Program-made: the position numbers and the translations under genes
Part shown: in pieces, positions 1 to 7,773 of the stretch
Numbering within the stretch: the stretch's first letter is position 1
How the letters are laid out: each line of letters begins with the position of its first letter
The notes under the pieces: generated by a model
Database searches by the model: none
Told to the model about the DNA's origin: nothing
The model's input: only the letters and a program-made list of their open reading frames with translations
Assembly: GCF_003385955.1 (NCBI RefSeq)
Contig: NZ_QRDW01000001.1
Coordinates: 935,854 to 999,853, forward strand
Length of the DNA: 64,000 nt
Origin: Aestuariispira insulae
Lineage (GTDB): Bacteria; Pseudomonadota; Alphaproteobacteria; UBA8366; Aestuariispiraceae
Direction of reading: 5' to 3'

Positions 1-1
1 G

Positions 2-613
2 GGCGAACCGGGCATTCAGGGCTATCCGGGCGGCCTGCTGCCCGGCGCGGAACTTTATGCCGCCGGTATCTTCGAGTATCGCAAGGGCAAGGAAAAAGGC
101 AACCTTGCCGCCATGTTGCGGGCGATCAACTGGCTGGCCGAAAAGAATGTGCAGTTGGTCAACCTGTCCATCGCCGGGGCCCAAAACAAAATCATGAAGC
201 TGATTTTGACCCGCCTGACCGAAAAAAAGATACTGGCTGTTGCCGCCGCCGGTAATAATGGAGCCAATGCGCAGCCTGCTTGGCCGGCGGCCCATCCCAA
301 TGTTTTGGCCGTGACCGCTATCAATCAGCGCCTGGGCGTCTATCAATGGGCAAACCAAGGGAACTATATTGACTTCGCCGCCCCCGGTGTCGATATCGAA
401 ACCTTGACCCGCACCGGTCGCAAGGCGCAATCAGGCACCTCCTTTGCCGCCCCCTATATCACCGGGATTACCGCCCTGCATCTGCTGGCCGGCTATCCCC
501 CCGATGTAAAGAGAATTCGCGCTTCCATGCAGCGCTATTCCAAGGATCTGGGACAGGAAGGCAAGGATCTTACCTATGGCTGGGGCCTGGTCCGGCTGAA
601 ACCCAACTGCTGA
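2..613 (+). CDS. Subtilisin-like (S8 family) serine protease, C-terminal part
   Basis: The reading frame is open from the first bases of the window, so the 5' end lies outside. The visible 203 residues form the second half of a subtilase catalytic domain. The oxyanion-hole Asn lies in AAAGNNG and the nucleophile Ser in SGTSFAAPYITG. The catalytic Asp and His must lie upstream. The text before the visible Met (GLLPGAELYAAGIF) matches what follows the HGT motif in S8 proteases, so the Met at 113 is internal. The protein ends about 45 residues after the Ser motif, so there is no C-terminal anchor or repeat domain. It probably acts outside the cytoplasm, but no signal peptide can be seen. It converges on the next gene with a 16-base gap. 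Confidence 0.85.
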   Translation, partial: GEPGIQGYPGGLLPGAELYAAGIFEYRKGKEKGNLAAMLRAINWLAEKNVQLVNLSIAGAQNKIMKLILTRLTEKKILAVAAAGNNGANAQPAWPAAHPNVLAVTAINQRLGVYQWANQGNYIDFAAPGVDIETLTRTGRKAQSGTSFAAPYITGITALHLLAGYPPDVKRIRASMQRYSKDLGQEGKDLTYGWGLVRLKPNC

Positions 614-629
614 TCCGCTGGATGCTCGC

Positions 630-1535
630 TTAAAAACCGTAGATGGATTTGGCCATCCGGTAGGTGTTCACATAACAGGCGACCGATTGTTCTATCGGGT
701 CGGCATAACCACCGCCAATCGCTATGCAAACCGGCACGTCTGCTTCCCGGCAAGCCAGCAAAACCATTTGGTCACGGGCCACCAACCCTTCCTCGGTCAA
801 GGCGAGCCGCCCGAGCCGGTCTTGCGCCAAAGCATCCACCCCGGCCTGGTATAAGACCAGATCCGGTGAAAAACGCATCACACGCGGTAGGTTTTCCTCC
901 AATATCTGGAGATAGGCATCATCCGCCATGCCATCTTCGAGCGGGATATCAATATCGGAATGCTGTTTGCGGAATGGGAAGTTTTTCTCACCATGCATGG
1001 AAAAAACAAGGGTGCCCGGATTACCTTTCAGGATCGCCGCCGTGCCATCGCCCTGATGTACATCCAGATCGATGACGGCCACCTTGGACACCCCCGGCTG
1101 CTGCAAGGCCCAAAGGGCCGCGACCGCCTGGTCGTTAAAGATGCAATAGCCCGAACCAAAATCCCGATGGGCATGATGGGTGCCGCCAGCCAACTGCCCG
1201 GAAAGGCCGGTTTCAAGCGCGCAGGCGGCCGAGGCCACGGCCCCGCCCATGGTGGCCCGGACACGCCGCACCAGCCCCTCGCTCCAGGGAACACCGATAC
1301 GCCGCATGGCCACTTCATCCAAAGTCCCCTGCTCAAAGGCATCCACATAATCTTGGTCATGGGCGCGCAGAATATCAACCGGATCGGCTTGCGGCGCCGG
1401 CAGCAGTTGTTCCGGGCGCACGATACCGGCCGCCAGCAGACCTTCGTATAACAGGCGGTATTTCCCACCTGGGAAACGGTGTCCCGGCGGCAGGGGGATC
1501 GGATGATTATCGTTATGGAAAAACCGGATCCCCAT
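630..1535 (-). CDS. Histone deacetylase family zinc hydrolase
   Basis: A 301-residue arginase/deacetylase-fold enzyme of the bacterial HDAC-like group (AcuC and acetylpolyamine amidohydrolase relatives), which removes acyl groups from amines or lysines. Visible motifs are GGTHHAHRDFGSGYCIFND (active-site His pair and YCxFND), VIDLDVHQGDGT (Asp and His zinc ligands), YQAGVDALAQDRLG (third ligand Asp) and IGGGYAD (Tyr loop). A longer reading frame begins at 1580, but the Met at 1535 (MGIRFFHND) is preceded by a GGGGGCGG stretch and is where family members begin. The upstream aminopeptidase stops at 1550, 14 bases before this start, so the two are probably co-transcribed. The substrate cannot be told from sequence. 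Confidence 0.88.
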   Translation of the reverse strand: MGIRFFHNDNHPIPLPPGHRFPGGKYRLLYEGLLAAGIVRPEQLLPAPQADPVDILRAHDQDYVDAFEQGTLDEVAMRRIGVPWSEGLVRRVRATMGGAVASAACALETGLSGQLAGGTHHAHRDFGSGYCIFNDQAVAALWALQQPGVSKVAVIDLDVHQGDGTAAILKGNPGTLVFSMHGEKNFPFRKQHSDIDIPLEDGMADDAYLQILEENLPRVMRFSPDLVLYQAGVDALAQDRLGRLALTEEGLVARDQMVLLACREADVPVCIAIGGGYADPIEQSVACYVNTYRMAKSIYGF

Positions 1536-1549
1536 GAGCCGCCCCCGGA

Positions 1550-3565
1550 TCAGATTGCCGCTGTGGCCTTTTCCAACCACGCCAGCTCATCGCCATCTAC
1601 CAACGGACCGATCTCTTTCAGAACCTTGGCGTGATAGGCATTCAGCCAGTCGCGCTCAGCTTCGCTCAACAGATCCACCTTGATCAGGGAAGGTTCAATG
1701 GGGGCCAGGGTGATGGTTTCAAAACCGAAGACCTTTTTCCCTTCCGGCAGGCCGCCATCCAACTCTGTGACAATCACCAGGTTTTCAATCCGGATGCCAT
1801 AATCCCCGTCTTTATAATATCCAGGTTCGTTGGACAGGATCATGCCCGGACGCAACGGCACCGGATTTCCTGCGGACGCGATGCGTTGCGGACCTTCATG
1901 GACATTCAGATAGCTGCCAACCCCATGGCCGGTGCCATGGTCATAATCCAGGCCCAGCGACCAGAGCGGCGCGCGTGCCAGGGTATCCAGCCGTTGGCCC
2001 GGAATACCTTCCGGAAAACGGGCCATAGCCAGCTGGATATGCCCCTTCAGCACCAGGGTGAAACGTTCCTTCATCTCTTCACTGGGCGTGCCATGGGTCG
2101 GCATGGTTCGGGTGATGTCGGTGGTGCCATCGGGATATTGCGCCCCGGAATCCACCAGCAACAGGGAGTCTTTATCCAGCCGCCGGTTGGTTTTTTCTGT
2201 GGCCCGGTAATGGATCACCGCGCCATTGGGGCCGGAACCGGCAATGGTATCAAAACTGGCGTCCGTGCAGGTCGGGTCCTCATTCCTGAAGGCCGCCAGC
2301 TGCTCAATCACATCCAGTTCACTCAAGCCTTCATCGCCTTTATGGGCATCGAACCAGGCCAGGAATTTAACAATCGCGGCGCCGTCACGTTTATGGGCTG
2401 CACGCATGCCGGCCAGCTCTACATCATTCTTGCAGGCCCGCGGCAGCAGGCAGGGGTCTTCCCCTTCCACCAATTTGGCACCGCTCTCATTCAGCCGGTC
2501 AAAAACATAGCTGGGGCTGCCTGCCGGATCGGCCAAAACCGTGCGGCCCTCAAGGCCCAAGGCCTCCAGGCGGGTACCAAAGGTGCCCGGCGCCTGAACG
2601 GAAACCGCGTTGCCGAAACTTTCGCGGGCCTCCTGGGTCAGCTTCCGGTCATCAATGAAAAGCTCCACCGCGCCATCTGCATGCAGGATTGCCGCGCTAA
2701 GGGGCAGCGGGCAATTAGGCACATCCCGGCCCCGGATATTCAGCAGCCAGGCGATCGAATCGGTCGCGGTGATCACCGCGCTGTCGATCTGTTTTTCCGA
2801 GAGCAAAGCGCCCAGGCGTTCGCGCTTTGAAACCGCGCTTTCCCCGGCCTTGTCCAGGGCATGGGGCCGTACCGGGGAAACCGGCTCTTCCGGCTGGCCC
2901 TGCCAGATCAGGTCAATGGGGTTTTCATCCAGCGGCTCCAGGATCGCGCCAATCTTCTGCACAGCCGCCTGCAGACGCTTGAGGCCGTGCGCGCTATGCA
3001 GCCAGGGATCATAGGCGATCCGGTCACCGGCTTTGAAGGTTTCTGCGATCCAGTCCCAGGCGGGTTCGGTGATCAGGTGGCGATATTCAAACAATGCCTC
3101 TTCCGTCTGCTGGCGCACCTGCAGGGTATAGCGGCCATCAACAAACATCGCGGCTTTTTCCTGGCCGATCACCGCCAGACCGGCAGAGCCGGAATAGCCG
3201 GTCAGCCACAAGAGACGGTCAAACCGGGCCGGGACATATTCGCCCTGATAGCGGTCGGTGCGCGGAACGATGAAGGCGGCCAGGCCTTTTTCCTTCATAT
3301 ATGCACGCAGCGCATCAATGCGCGTACGCGGCGCGGGGCCATCGGTAAAGCCCGCGTCGCATTCCCGCTCGATTTCGGACCGGAGCGCCGACAGCTCTGT
3401 CTTGAGCGCGTCATTGGCCGCAGGCGCGATCAGATCAAACCAGCCATCGCCAAAATTTGGCGCTGCCAGCACACCGCGGATCAGATTCCGCACCTCTCCG
3501 GCATCCATGGCCGCGCTGTTTTCCAATAGCAATTGATTGAGCCGGGAATCGCCCTGATAGGTCAC
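1550..3565 (-). CDS. Aminopeptidase P family (M24B) Xaa-Pro peptidase
   Basis: A large (671-residue) cytoplasmic metallopeptidase that should remove an N-terminal residue preceding proline. There are two N-terminal creatinase-like domains and a C-terminal pita-bread catalytic domain. Candidate metal ligands are visible: the two Asp of LLVDSGAQYPDGTTDITRT, His in HGTGHGVGSYLNVHEGP, Glu in LSNEPGYY, and Glu in GIRIENLVIV. The frame is open to 3628, but a GTG at 3565 preceded by AGAGGTG at good spacing gives VTYQGDSRLNQLL, a more natural beginning than the upstream ATG. About 65 further residues precede the usual start of the first domain, as in alphaproteobacterial members of this long subgroup. 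It is first in a likely two-gene unit with the HDAC-like hydrolase. Confidence 0.9.
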   Translation of the reverse strand: MTYQGDSRLNQLLLENSAAMDAGEVRNLIRGVLAAPNFGDGWFDLIAPAANDALKTELSALRSEIERECDAGFTDGPAPRTRIDALRAYMKEKGLAAFIVPRTDRYQGEYVPARFDRLLWLTGYSGSAGLAVIGQEKAAMFVDGRYTLQVRQQTEEALFEYRHLITEPAWDWIAETFKAGDRIAYDPWLHSAHGLKRLQAAVQKIGAILEPLDENPIDLIWQGQPEEPVSPVRPHALDKAGESAVSKRERLGALLSEKQIDSAVITATDSIAWLLNIRGRDVPNCPLPLSAAILHADGAVELFIDDRKLTQEARESFGNAVSVQAPGTFGTRLEALGLEGRTVLADPAGSPSYVFDRLNESGAKLVEGEDPCLLPRACKNDVELAGMRAAHKRDGAAIVKFLAWFDAHKGDEGLSELDVIEQLAAFRNEDPTCTDASFDTIAGSGPNGAVIHYRATEKTNRRLDKDSLLLVDSGAQYPDGTTDITRTMPTHGTPSEEMKERFTLVLKGHIQLAMARFPEGIPGQRLDTLARAPLWSLGLDYDHGTGHGVGSYLNVHEGPQRIASAGNPVPLRPGMILSNEPGYYKDGDYGIRIENLVIVTELDGGLPEGKKVFGFETITLAPIEPSLIKVDLLSEAERDWLNAYHAKVLKEIGPLVDGDELAWLEKATAAI

Positions 3566-3811
3566 AATGGCACCTCTGATAGGAATTGATATATCTGCGT
3601 CTCTTATTTGCGGTTTTTGACCACGCAAAACAAGAGAAAAGCGACACTTATTTTTCCGGGGAAGTCATGCGCGAATCGCATGTCAGCCCTGCAAAATCCT
3701 CACTTATTTTTTCCCGATTTTGGGCGCATATGACGCTCAGAAACGGTGTTCAGACACCATGATATTTGTTCATTCGGGCCGTGGTAGCCCAGGCATTTGA
3801 AAGTAACCGCC

Positions 3812-4093
3812 ATGACAACAGCAACCCAAACCACTTACGTATATGCAGCTCCCCTGTCCCAGCATTCTCTGTGGGACCTGATGGTCAATACGATGGCCAA
3901 GGTGAAGGCCCATGTACAGTATAAGCGCGCTGTTGCGAAACTGGCGGATCTGAATGACCACCAGTTGAACGACATCGGCCTGACCCGCGCTGAAGTCCGT
4001 GGCCTGACCCGCAACAACCGGGTTGAGACCTCCTGCATGCGCGCCCTGCGCCATGGCAGCGCCGACCTGATGAACCTGTCCTACCCTTCCTAA
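3812..4093 (+). CDS. DUF1127 domain small protein
   Basis: A 93-residue basic protein. The central stretch AKLADLNDHQLNDIGLTRAEV (about residues 45-65) is the DUF1127 signature of a short helix followed by DIGLxR. In other alphaproteobacteria these proteins are small RNA-binding or phosphate/carbon-adaptation factors, but this copy's role is unknown. A TTG at 3797 lengthens the frame by five codons; the ATG at 3812 is preferred. It stands alone, divergent from the aminopeptidase, and is followed by a clear intrinsic terminator, so it is its own transcription unit. Confidence 0.85.
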   Translation: MTTATQTTYVYAAPLSQHSLWDLMVNTMAKVKAHVQYKRAVAKLADLNDHQLNDIGLTRAEVRGLTRNNRVETSCMRALRHGSADLMNLSYPS

Positions 4094-4164
4094 GGCGCAT
4101 TTACCTGCCGCTGGCCGGATGGTTCCCTCCCCGGATCCAACCGGACACAGGAATGATATAATGA

Positions 4165-4199
4165 CCCGCCTGCCCTCCCCGGCAGGCGGGTTGTTTTTT
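4165..4199 (+). terminator. Rho-independent terminator after the DUF1127 gene
   Basis: A perfect 10-bp stem (CCCGCCTGCC at 4165-4174 with GGCAGGCGGG at 4181-4190), a six-base loop, and a downstream TTGTTTTTT tract. It ends transcription rightwards from the DUF1127 gene about 70 bases after its stop. Confidence 0.93.
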
Positions 4200-4281
4200 G
4201 CCGGTTGGCGACGACGGAATCTCCTGTTAGTTTCCTCCCCGACACCATGGCGAGGGGCATCTCACATGGGAGTGAAACAGG

Positions 4282-5160
4282 GTGTATCATCATAGCGGGA
4301 CTGCGCCTGGAGCCGTGCTAAAGCATATTTCAGACCGGCGCGACGGCAGCATTGGCCGGGTCACCGGCGAGGCCGGATTGATCGACTATGCCGCCGAAAA
4401 ATGCGATCTGACCGAATTTCCCCACACCCTGCTCAGAGAAGAAACGCTCCGGCGGTTGTTCCTTGGCCGCAACCGCATGGAAACATTACCCGACAATATT
4501 AACCGGCTCATTAGTCTTGAAGAGCTATATGTTTATGCCAACCGCCTGGAACAGTTACCCGAAAGCCTGTGCGAGCTCACCCGGTTGCGCATTCTTGATC
4601 TCAGCCACCAGGGCCTGACCCGGCTGCCCTCCAATATCGGCGCGCTGAAACAACTGGAGATCCTCTATTGCAGCAACGCCCGGCTGACCCATCTGCCGGA
4701 AAGCCTCTGGTCGCTCAATAATCTCATCTACCTCAATCTGACGGATAATCTCCTTGATCATCTGCCGGAGGATATCGGAAACCTCGCCAGCCTCAGGGAA
4801 TTGCGGCTTTACAACAACCGTTTCCATAAACTGCCGGATGATCTCTGCGATTTGTCCAACTTGCGCGAGCTGCATCTAAAGGGCAACCAGTTGGCCGCCT
4901 TGCCGGATCAGCTGGGTAACCTCGAGAGCCTGGAGGTCCTGGATTTGCGAAGCAACCGCATTGGCCGGATCCCCGACAGCATCGGAAACCTGCGGCAATT
5001 AATCCATCTTGATTTGCGCGCCAATCGCTTCACCAGCCTGCCGGACAGTATCGCAACATTGCCAAACCTCCGGAAGCTGGATCTGCGCTGGACCCGCTTC
5101 CGGGACGAACCCGCCTGGCTCAAAAACCTGGAAGAACGGGGCTGCGCGATCTACCGCTAA
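4282..5160 (+). CDS. Leucine-rich-repeat protein (cytoplasmic)
   Basis: 292 residues. From about residue 55 to the end there are nine full and one partial 23-residue repeats of the LxxLxLxxNxLxxLPxxIxxLxx type (for example LEELYVYANRLEQLP and LEVLDLRSNRIGRIP). This is the class found in Ras-group and Shoc2-like LRR proteins. There is no signal peptide or membrane segment, so it should be cytoplasmic and bind another protein through the LRR solenoid. The N-terminal 50 residues match nothing I know. The only available start is GTG at 4282, with a weak ribosome site. The 3' end overlaps the convergent ABC permease by four bases. The partner is unknown. Confidence 0.85.
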   Translation: MYHHSGTAPGAVLKHISDRRDGSIGRVTGEAGLIDYAAEKCDLTEFPHTLLREETLRRLFLGRNRMETLPDNINRLISLEELYVYANRLEQLPESLCELTRLRILDLSHQGLTRLPSNIGALKQLEILYCSNARLTHLPESLWSLNNLIYLNLTDNLLDHLPEDIGNLASLRELRLYNNRFHKLPDDLCDLSNLRELHLKGNQLAALPDQLGNLESLEVLDLRSNRIGRIPDSIGNLRQLIHLDLRANRFTSLPDSIATLPNLRKLDLRWTRFRDEPAWLKNLEERGCAIYR

Positions 5161-5930
5161 CTGCGGATCCCCTTGCCGACGTTCAGAAGATGGAGCGCAA
5201 AGGCAAACAGAAGGCCGGTGAAGCCCAGGATCATGGCAAAGGCAAAGCCAACATCGATATCCGTGATGCCCAGGAAACCGTAGCGGAAGGCGTTGACCAT
5301 ATAGAGGATCGGATTTGCCTTTGAGACCCCCTGCCAGAAATCCGGCAGCAGGCTGATGGAATAGAAAACACCGCCCAGATAGGTGAGCGGGGTGAGCACA
5401 AAGGTCGGCACGATCGAGACATCGTCAAAGCTGCGGGCAAAGACCGCATTGATGAAGCCGCCCAGGGAAAACAGCACAGACGTGCAAAGAACCACCGCCA
5501 CAATGATCAGCGGGTTATGAAGCTGCAGATCAGTGAAACCCAGCGACAGCAGCGTCACGATCAACCCTACCGCCAGGCCCCGGGCCACGCCGCCGGTGAC
5601 ATAGCCTGCCAGGATCACCCAGTTCGGCACGGGCGAGACCAGCAATTCCTCGATGGAATGCTGGAATTTCTGGCTGAAAAAGCTGGAGACCACATTGGAA
5701 TAGCTGTTGGTGATCACAGACATCATGATCAGGCCCGGCACGATGAAATCCATATAGTCATGCCCGTCCATGGAACCGATCCGCGGGCCGATCAGATTGC
5801 CGAATATGACAAAATAAAGCGACATGGTGATCGCTGGCGGCAGGATGGTCTGGCCCCAGATCCGGGTGAAGCGGCGAATTTCGCGCACCGTGATCGTGCG
5901 ATAGGCAACAAGGATCTCCGAGGCCTTCAT
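5157..5930 (-). CDS. yadH: ABC-2 type exporter permease (YadH-like)
   Basis: 257 residues with about six predicted membrane segments and the ABC-2 permease layout of E. coli YadH: the cytoplasmic N-terminal helix, then LPPAITMSLYFVIFGNLIG, the FSQKFQHSIEELLVSP coupling region, and the PLTYLGGVFYSISLLP re-entrant segment. It should form the inner-membrane pore of an exporter powered by the adjacent ATPase. Its ATG overlaps the ATPase stop in an ATGA arrangement, so the two subunits are translationally coupled. The exported substrate is unknown. Confidence 0.9.
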   Translation of the reverse strand: MKASEILVAYRTITVREIRRFTRIWGQTILPPAITMSLYFVIFGNLIGPRIGSMDGHDYMDFIVPGLIMMSVITNSYSNVVSSFFSQKFQHSIEELLVSPVPNWVILAGYVTGGVARGLAVGLIVTLLSLGFTDLQLHNPLIIVAVVLCTSVLFSLGGFINAVFARSFDDVSIVPTFVLTPLTYLGGVFYSISLLPDFWQGVSKANPILYMVNAFRYGFLGITDIDVGFAFAMILGFTGLLFAFALHLLNVGKGIRS

Positions 5931-6847
5931 GACAGGGTTCCTTCCACCATATTAATGAACAGCTCTTCCAGCCGGTTGGAGGTCGGGCGCATGCTGCTGG
6001 CCTTGATACCCGCTGCGTTCAATCGCTCAAACACCGCATTCAGGCTGCGGCCCTTGGCCACCTCCACCACCAGGTTGCCCTGGTCATCCAAATGGCAGCT
6101 GAAGGGATCCAGGTCCGGCAGCTCGGTGATGGCCTCACTTAATTCGATGACGAAGCTCTCGGTCTGCAGATTTTGCAACAATTCCCGCTTGGAGGTATGG
6201 GCCAGGATCGTGCCCTTATCAATGATCGCGATGTTGCGGCACAAGGCCTCCGCCTCTTCCAGATAATGGGTGGTCAGGATGATGGTTGTGCCCTGGGCAT
6301 TGATCTCTTTCAGGAAGTCCCACATGGAGCGGCGCAGCTCAATATCGACACCCGCCGTCGGTTCATCCAGGATCAGCAATTTGGGTTCATGGATCAGGGC
6401 ACGCGCAATCATCAGCCTGCGCTTCATACCCCCGGACAGGGTGCGCGACACGGTATCCCGCTTTTCCCAGAGCCCCAGCTTTTTGAGATATTTTTCCGCA
6501 TTCACCTTCGCCACATGGGGCGGAATGCCGTAATAGCCGGCCTGGGTGATGACAATGTCCCAGACCTTTTCAAACATATTGAAATTAAATTCCTGCGGCA
6601 CGACGCCCAGGCACATCTTGGCACTCACCAGATCCGTATCCAGGTCATGGCCATAGATTTCAACTCTGCCCGCACTTTTATTAACCAGGGACGACACAAT
6701 CCCCAATGTCGTGGATTTCCCGGCCCCATTGGGGCCAAGCAAAGCGAAGAAATCCCCGCTATCCACGGTCATGGAAATCCCTTTCAGGGCTTCAGGACCA
6801 TTGGCATAGACCTTTTTCAGGTCCGTGATCTTCAAGGCAGCAGTCAT
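5927..6847 (-). CDS. yadG: ABC transporter ATP-binding protein (YadG-like)
   Basis: 306 residues. Walker A LGPNGAGKST, signature LSGGMKRR, Walker B LLILDEPTAGVD and the switch His in TTHYLEE are intact. The C-terminal 80 residues form the accessory domain common in ABC-2 exporters. The frame extends to 6871, but that start would lie inside prmA. The ATG at 6847 gives MTAALKITDLKKVYANG, follows an AAAGAG ribosome site, and begins 13 bases after the prmA stop. It pairs with the downstream permease as an exporter of unknown substrate. Confidence 0.92.
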   Translation of the reverse strand: MTAALKITDLKKVYANGPEALKGISMTVDSGDFFALLGPNGAGKSTTLGIVSSLVNKSAGRVEIYGHDLDTDLVSAKMCLGVVPQEFNFNMFEKVWDIVITQAGYYGIPPHVAKVNAEKYLKKLGLWEKRDTVSRTLSGGMKRRLMIARALIHEPKLLILDEPTAGVDIELRRSMWDFLKEINAQGTTIILTTHYLEEAEALCRNIAIIDKGTILAHTSKRELLQNLQTESFVIELSEAITELPDLDPFSCHLDDQGNLVVEVAKGRSLNAVFERLNAAGIKASSMRPTSNRLEELFINMVEGTLS

Positions 6848-6860
6848 GGAATATGTCTCT

Positions 6861-7745
6861 TTACCAGGCACGCAGATGCAGGGTCATCCAGCGGTCGATG
6901 GGATAGCGCCGGTGCAGTTTCAGGCCCTGTTCGCGATAGGCCTGCAATACGGCCGCCTGTTGCGTTTCCAGCAGGCCCGACAGGATCAGATCCCCGCCAG
7001 GCACCAGGTTAGTTGCAATATCACGCGCCATTTTGCGGAGCGGATTGGCCAGAATATTGGCCACGATCAGGTCATAGGGACCGCTATCCTTCAAAGTTCG
7101 GTCACGGAAACCGGCACTTTCAATGGCATAAATACGCCCGCGCATGCCGTTCAGCACCGCATTATAATCGGTCACTTTGACCGCTTCCGGATCAATGTCG
7201 GACGCGACCACACCGACCGGCCAGGCCTTGGCGATGCCCATGGCCAGAATGCCGGTCCCGGTGCCAAGATCCAGGGGCCGGCGGATCTCACGGGATTTGG
7301 CCAGTTGATCAATCGCCAGCAGGCATCCGCGGGTCGTGGCATGCTCGCCAGTGCCAAAGGCAGTAGCCGCATCCACCTTTAATGCCCAACTGCCCGCCGG
7401 GACCACGCCTTCAAAATGGGAAGGGTGCACGAAGAAACGCCCGGCCCGGATCGGGCGAAAGCTCTTCTGGTTTTCCGCGACCCAATTCACATCCGGCAGC
7501 GGCTCGCATTTGTAATCTGGTTCGGATATGCCCGCTTGCAGGCTGGCCAGGGCCAGGGCGACGCCCAGCGCACTCGCGTCCGGCTCGCCATCGCAATAGC
7601 ATTCCAGCCGCCAGGGGCCCACATCCGGCACCATCTCAAAGGCAGCCGCCGCAAAATGCATATCGTCCAGTGCTGCACCAAACAGTTCCGCCGCCTCCGC
7701 GTCGGGCAGGATGATTTCCAGTTTCCATACTGCCTGAGCCGTCAT
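6861..7745 (-). CDS. prmA: Ribosomal protein L11 methyltransferase
   Basis: 294 residues. The N-terminal part (about 1-110) is the L11-binding domain; the rest is a class I SAM methyltransferase with DLGTGTGILAMG (motif I) and DLIVANILANPL, the NxxxxPL catalytic loop typical of PrmA. It should trimethylate ribosomal protein L11. It lies between uvrD and the yadGH-like pair on the same strand with short gaps (28 and 13 bases), so the block may be transcribed together. Confidence 0.93.
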   Translation of the reverse strand: MTAQAVWKLEIILPDAEAAELFGAALDDMHFAAAAFEMVPDVGPWRLECYCDGEPDASALGVALALASLQAGISEPDYKCEPLPDVNWVAENQKSFRPIRAGRFFVHPSHFEGVVPAGSWALKVDAATAFGTGEHATTRGCLLAIDQLAKSREIRRPLDLGTGTGILAMGIAKAWPVGVVASDIDPEAVKVTDYNAVLNGMRGRIYAIESAGFRDRTLKDSGPYDLIVANILANPLRKMARDIATNLVPGGDLILSGLLETQQAAVLQAYREQGLKLHRRYPIDRWMTLHLRAW

Positions 7746-7773
7746 GGTTGCTTCCTAATTTGATTAAGTGTCA

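Noticed and set aside
1631-2830. A 399-codon open frame antisense to the aminopeptidase
   Set aside because: It mirrors a well-supported M24 peptidase with intact motifs and has no ribosome site or recognisable domain. Long antisense frames are common in this GC-rich coding DNA.
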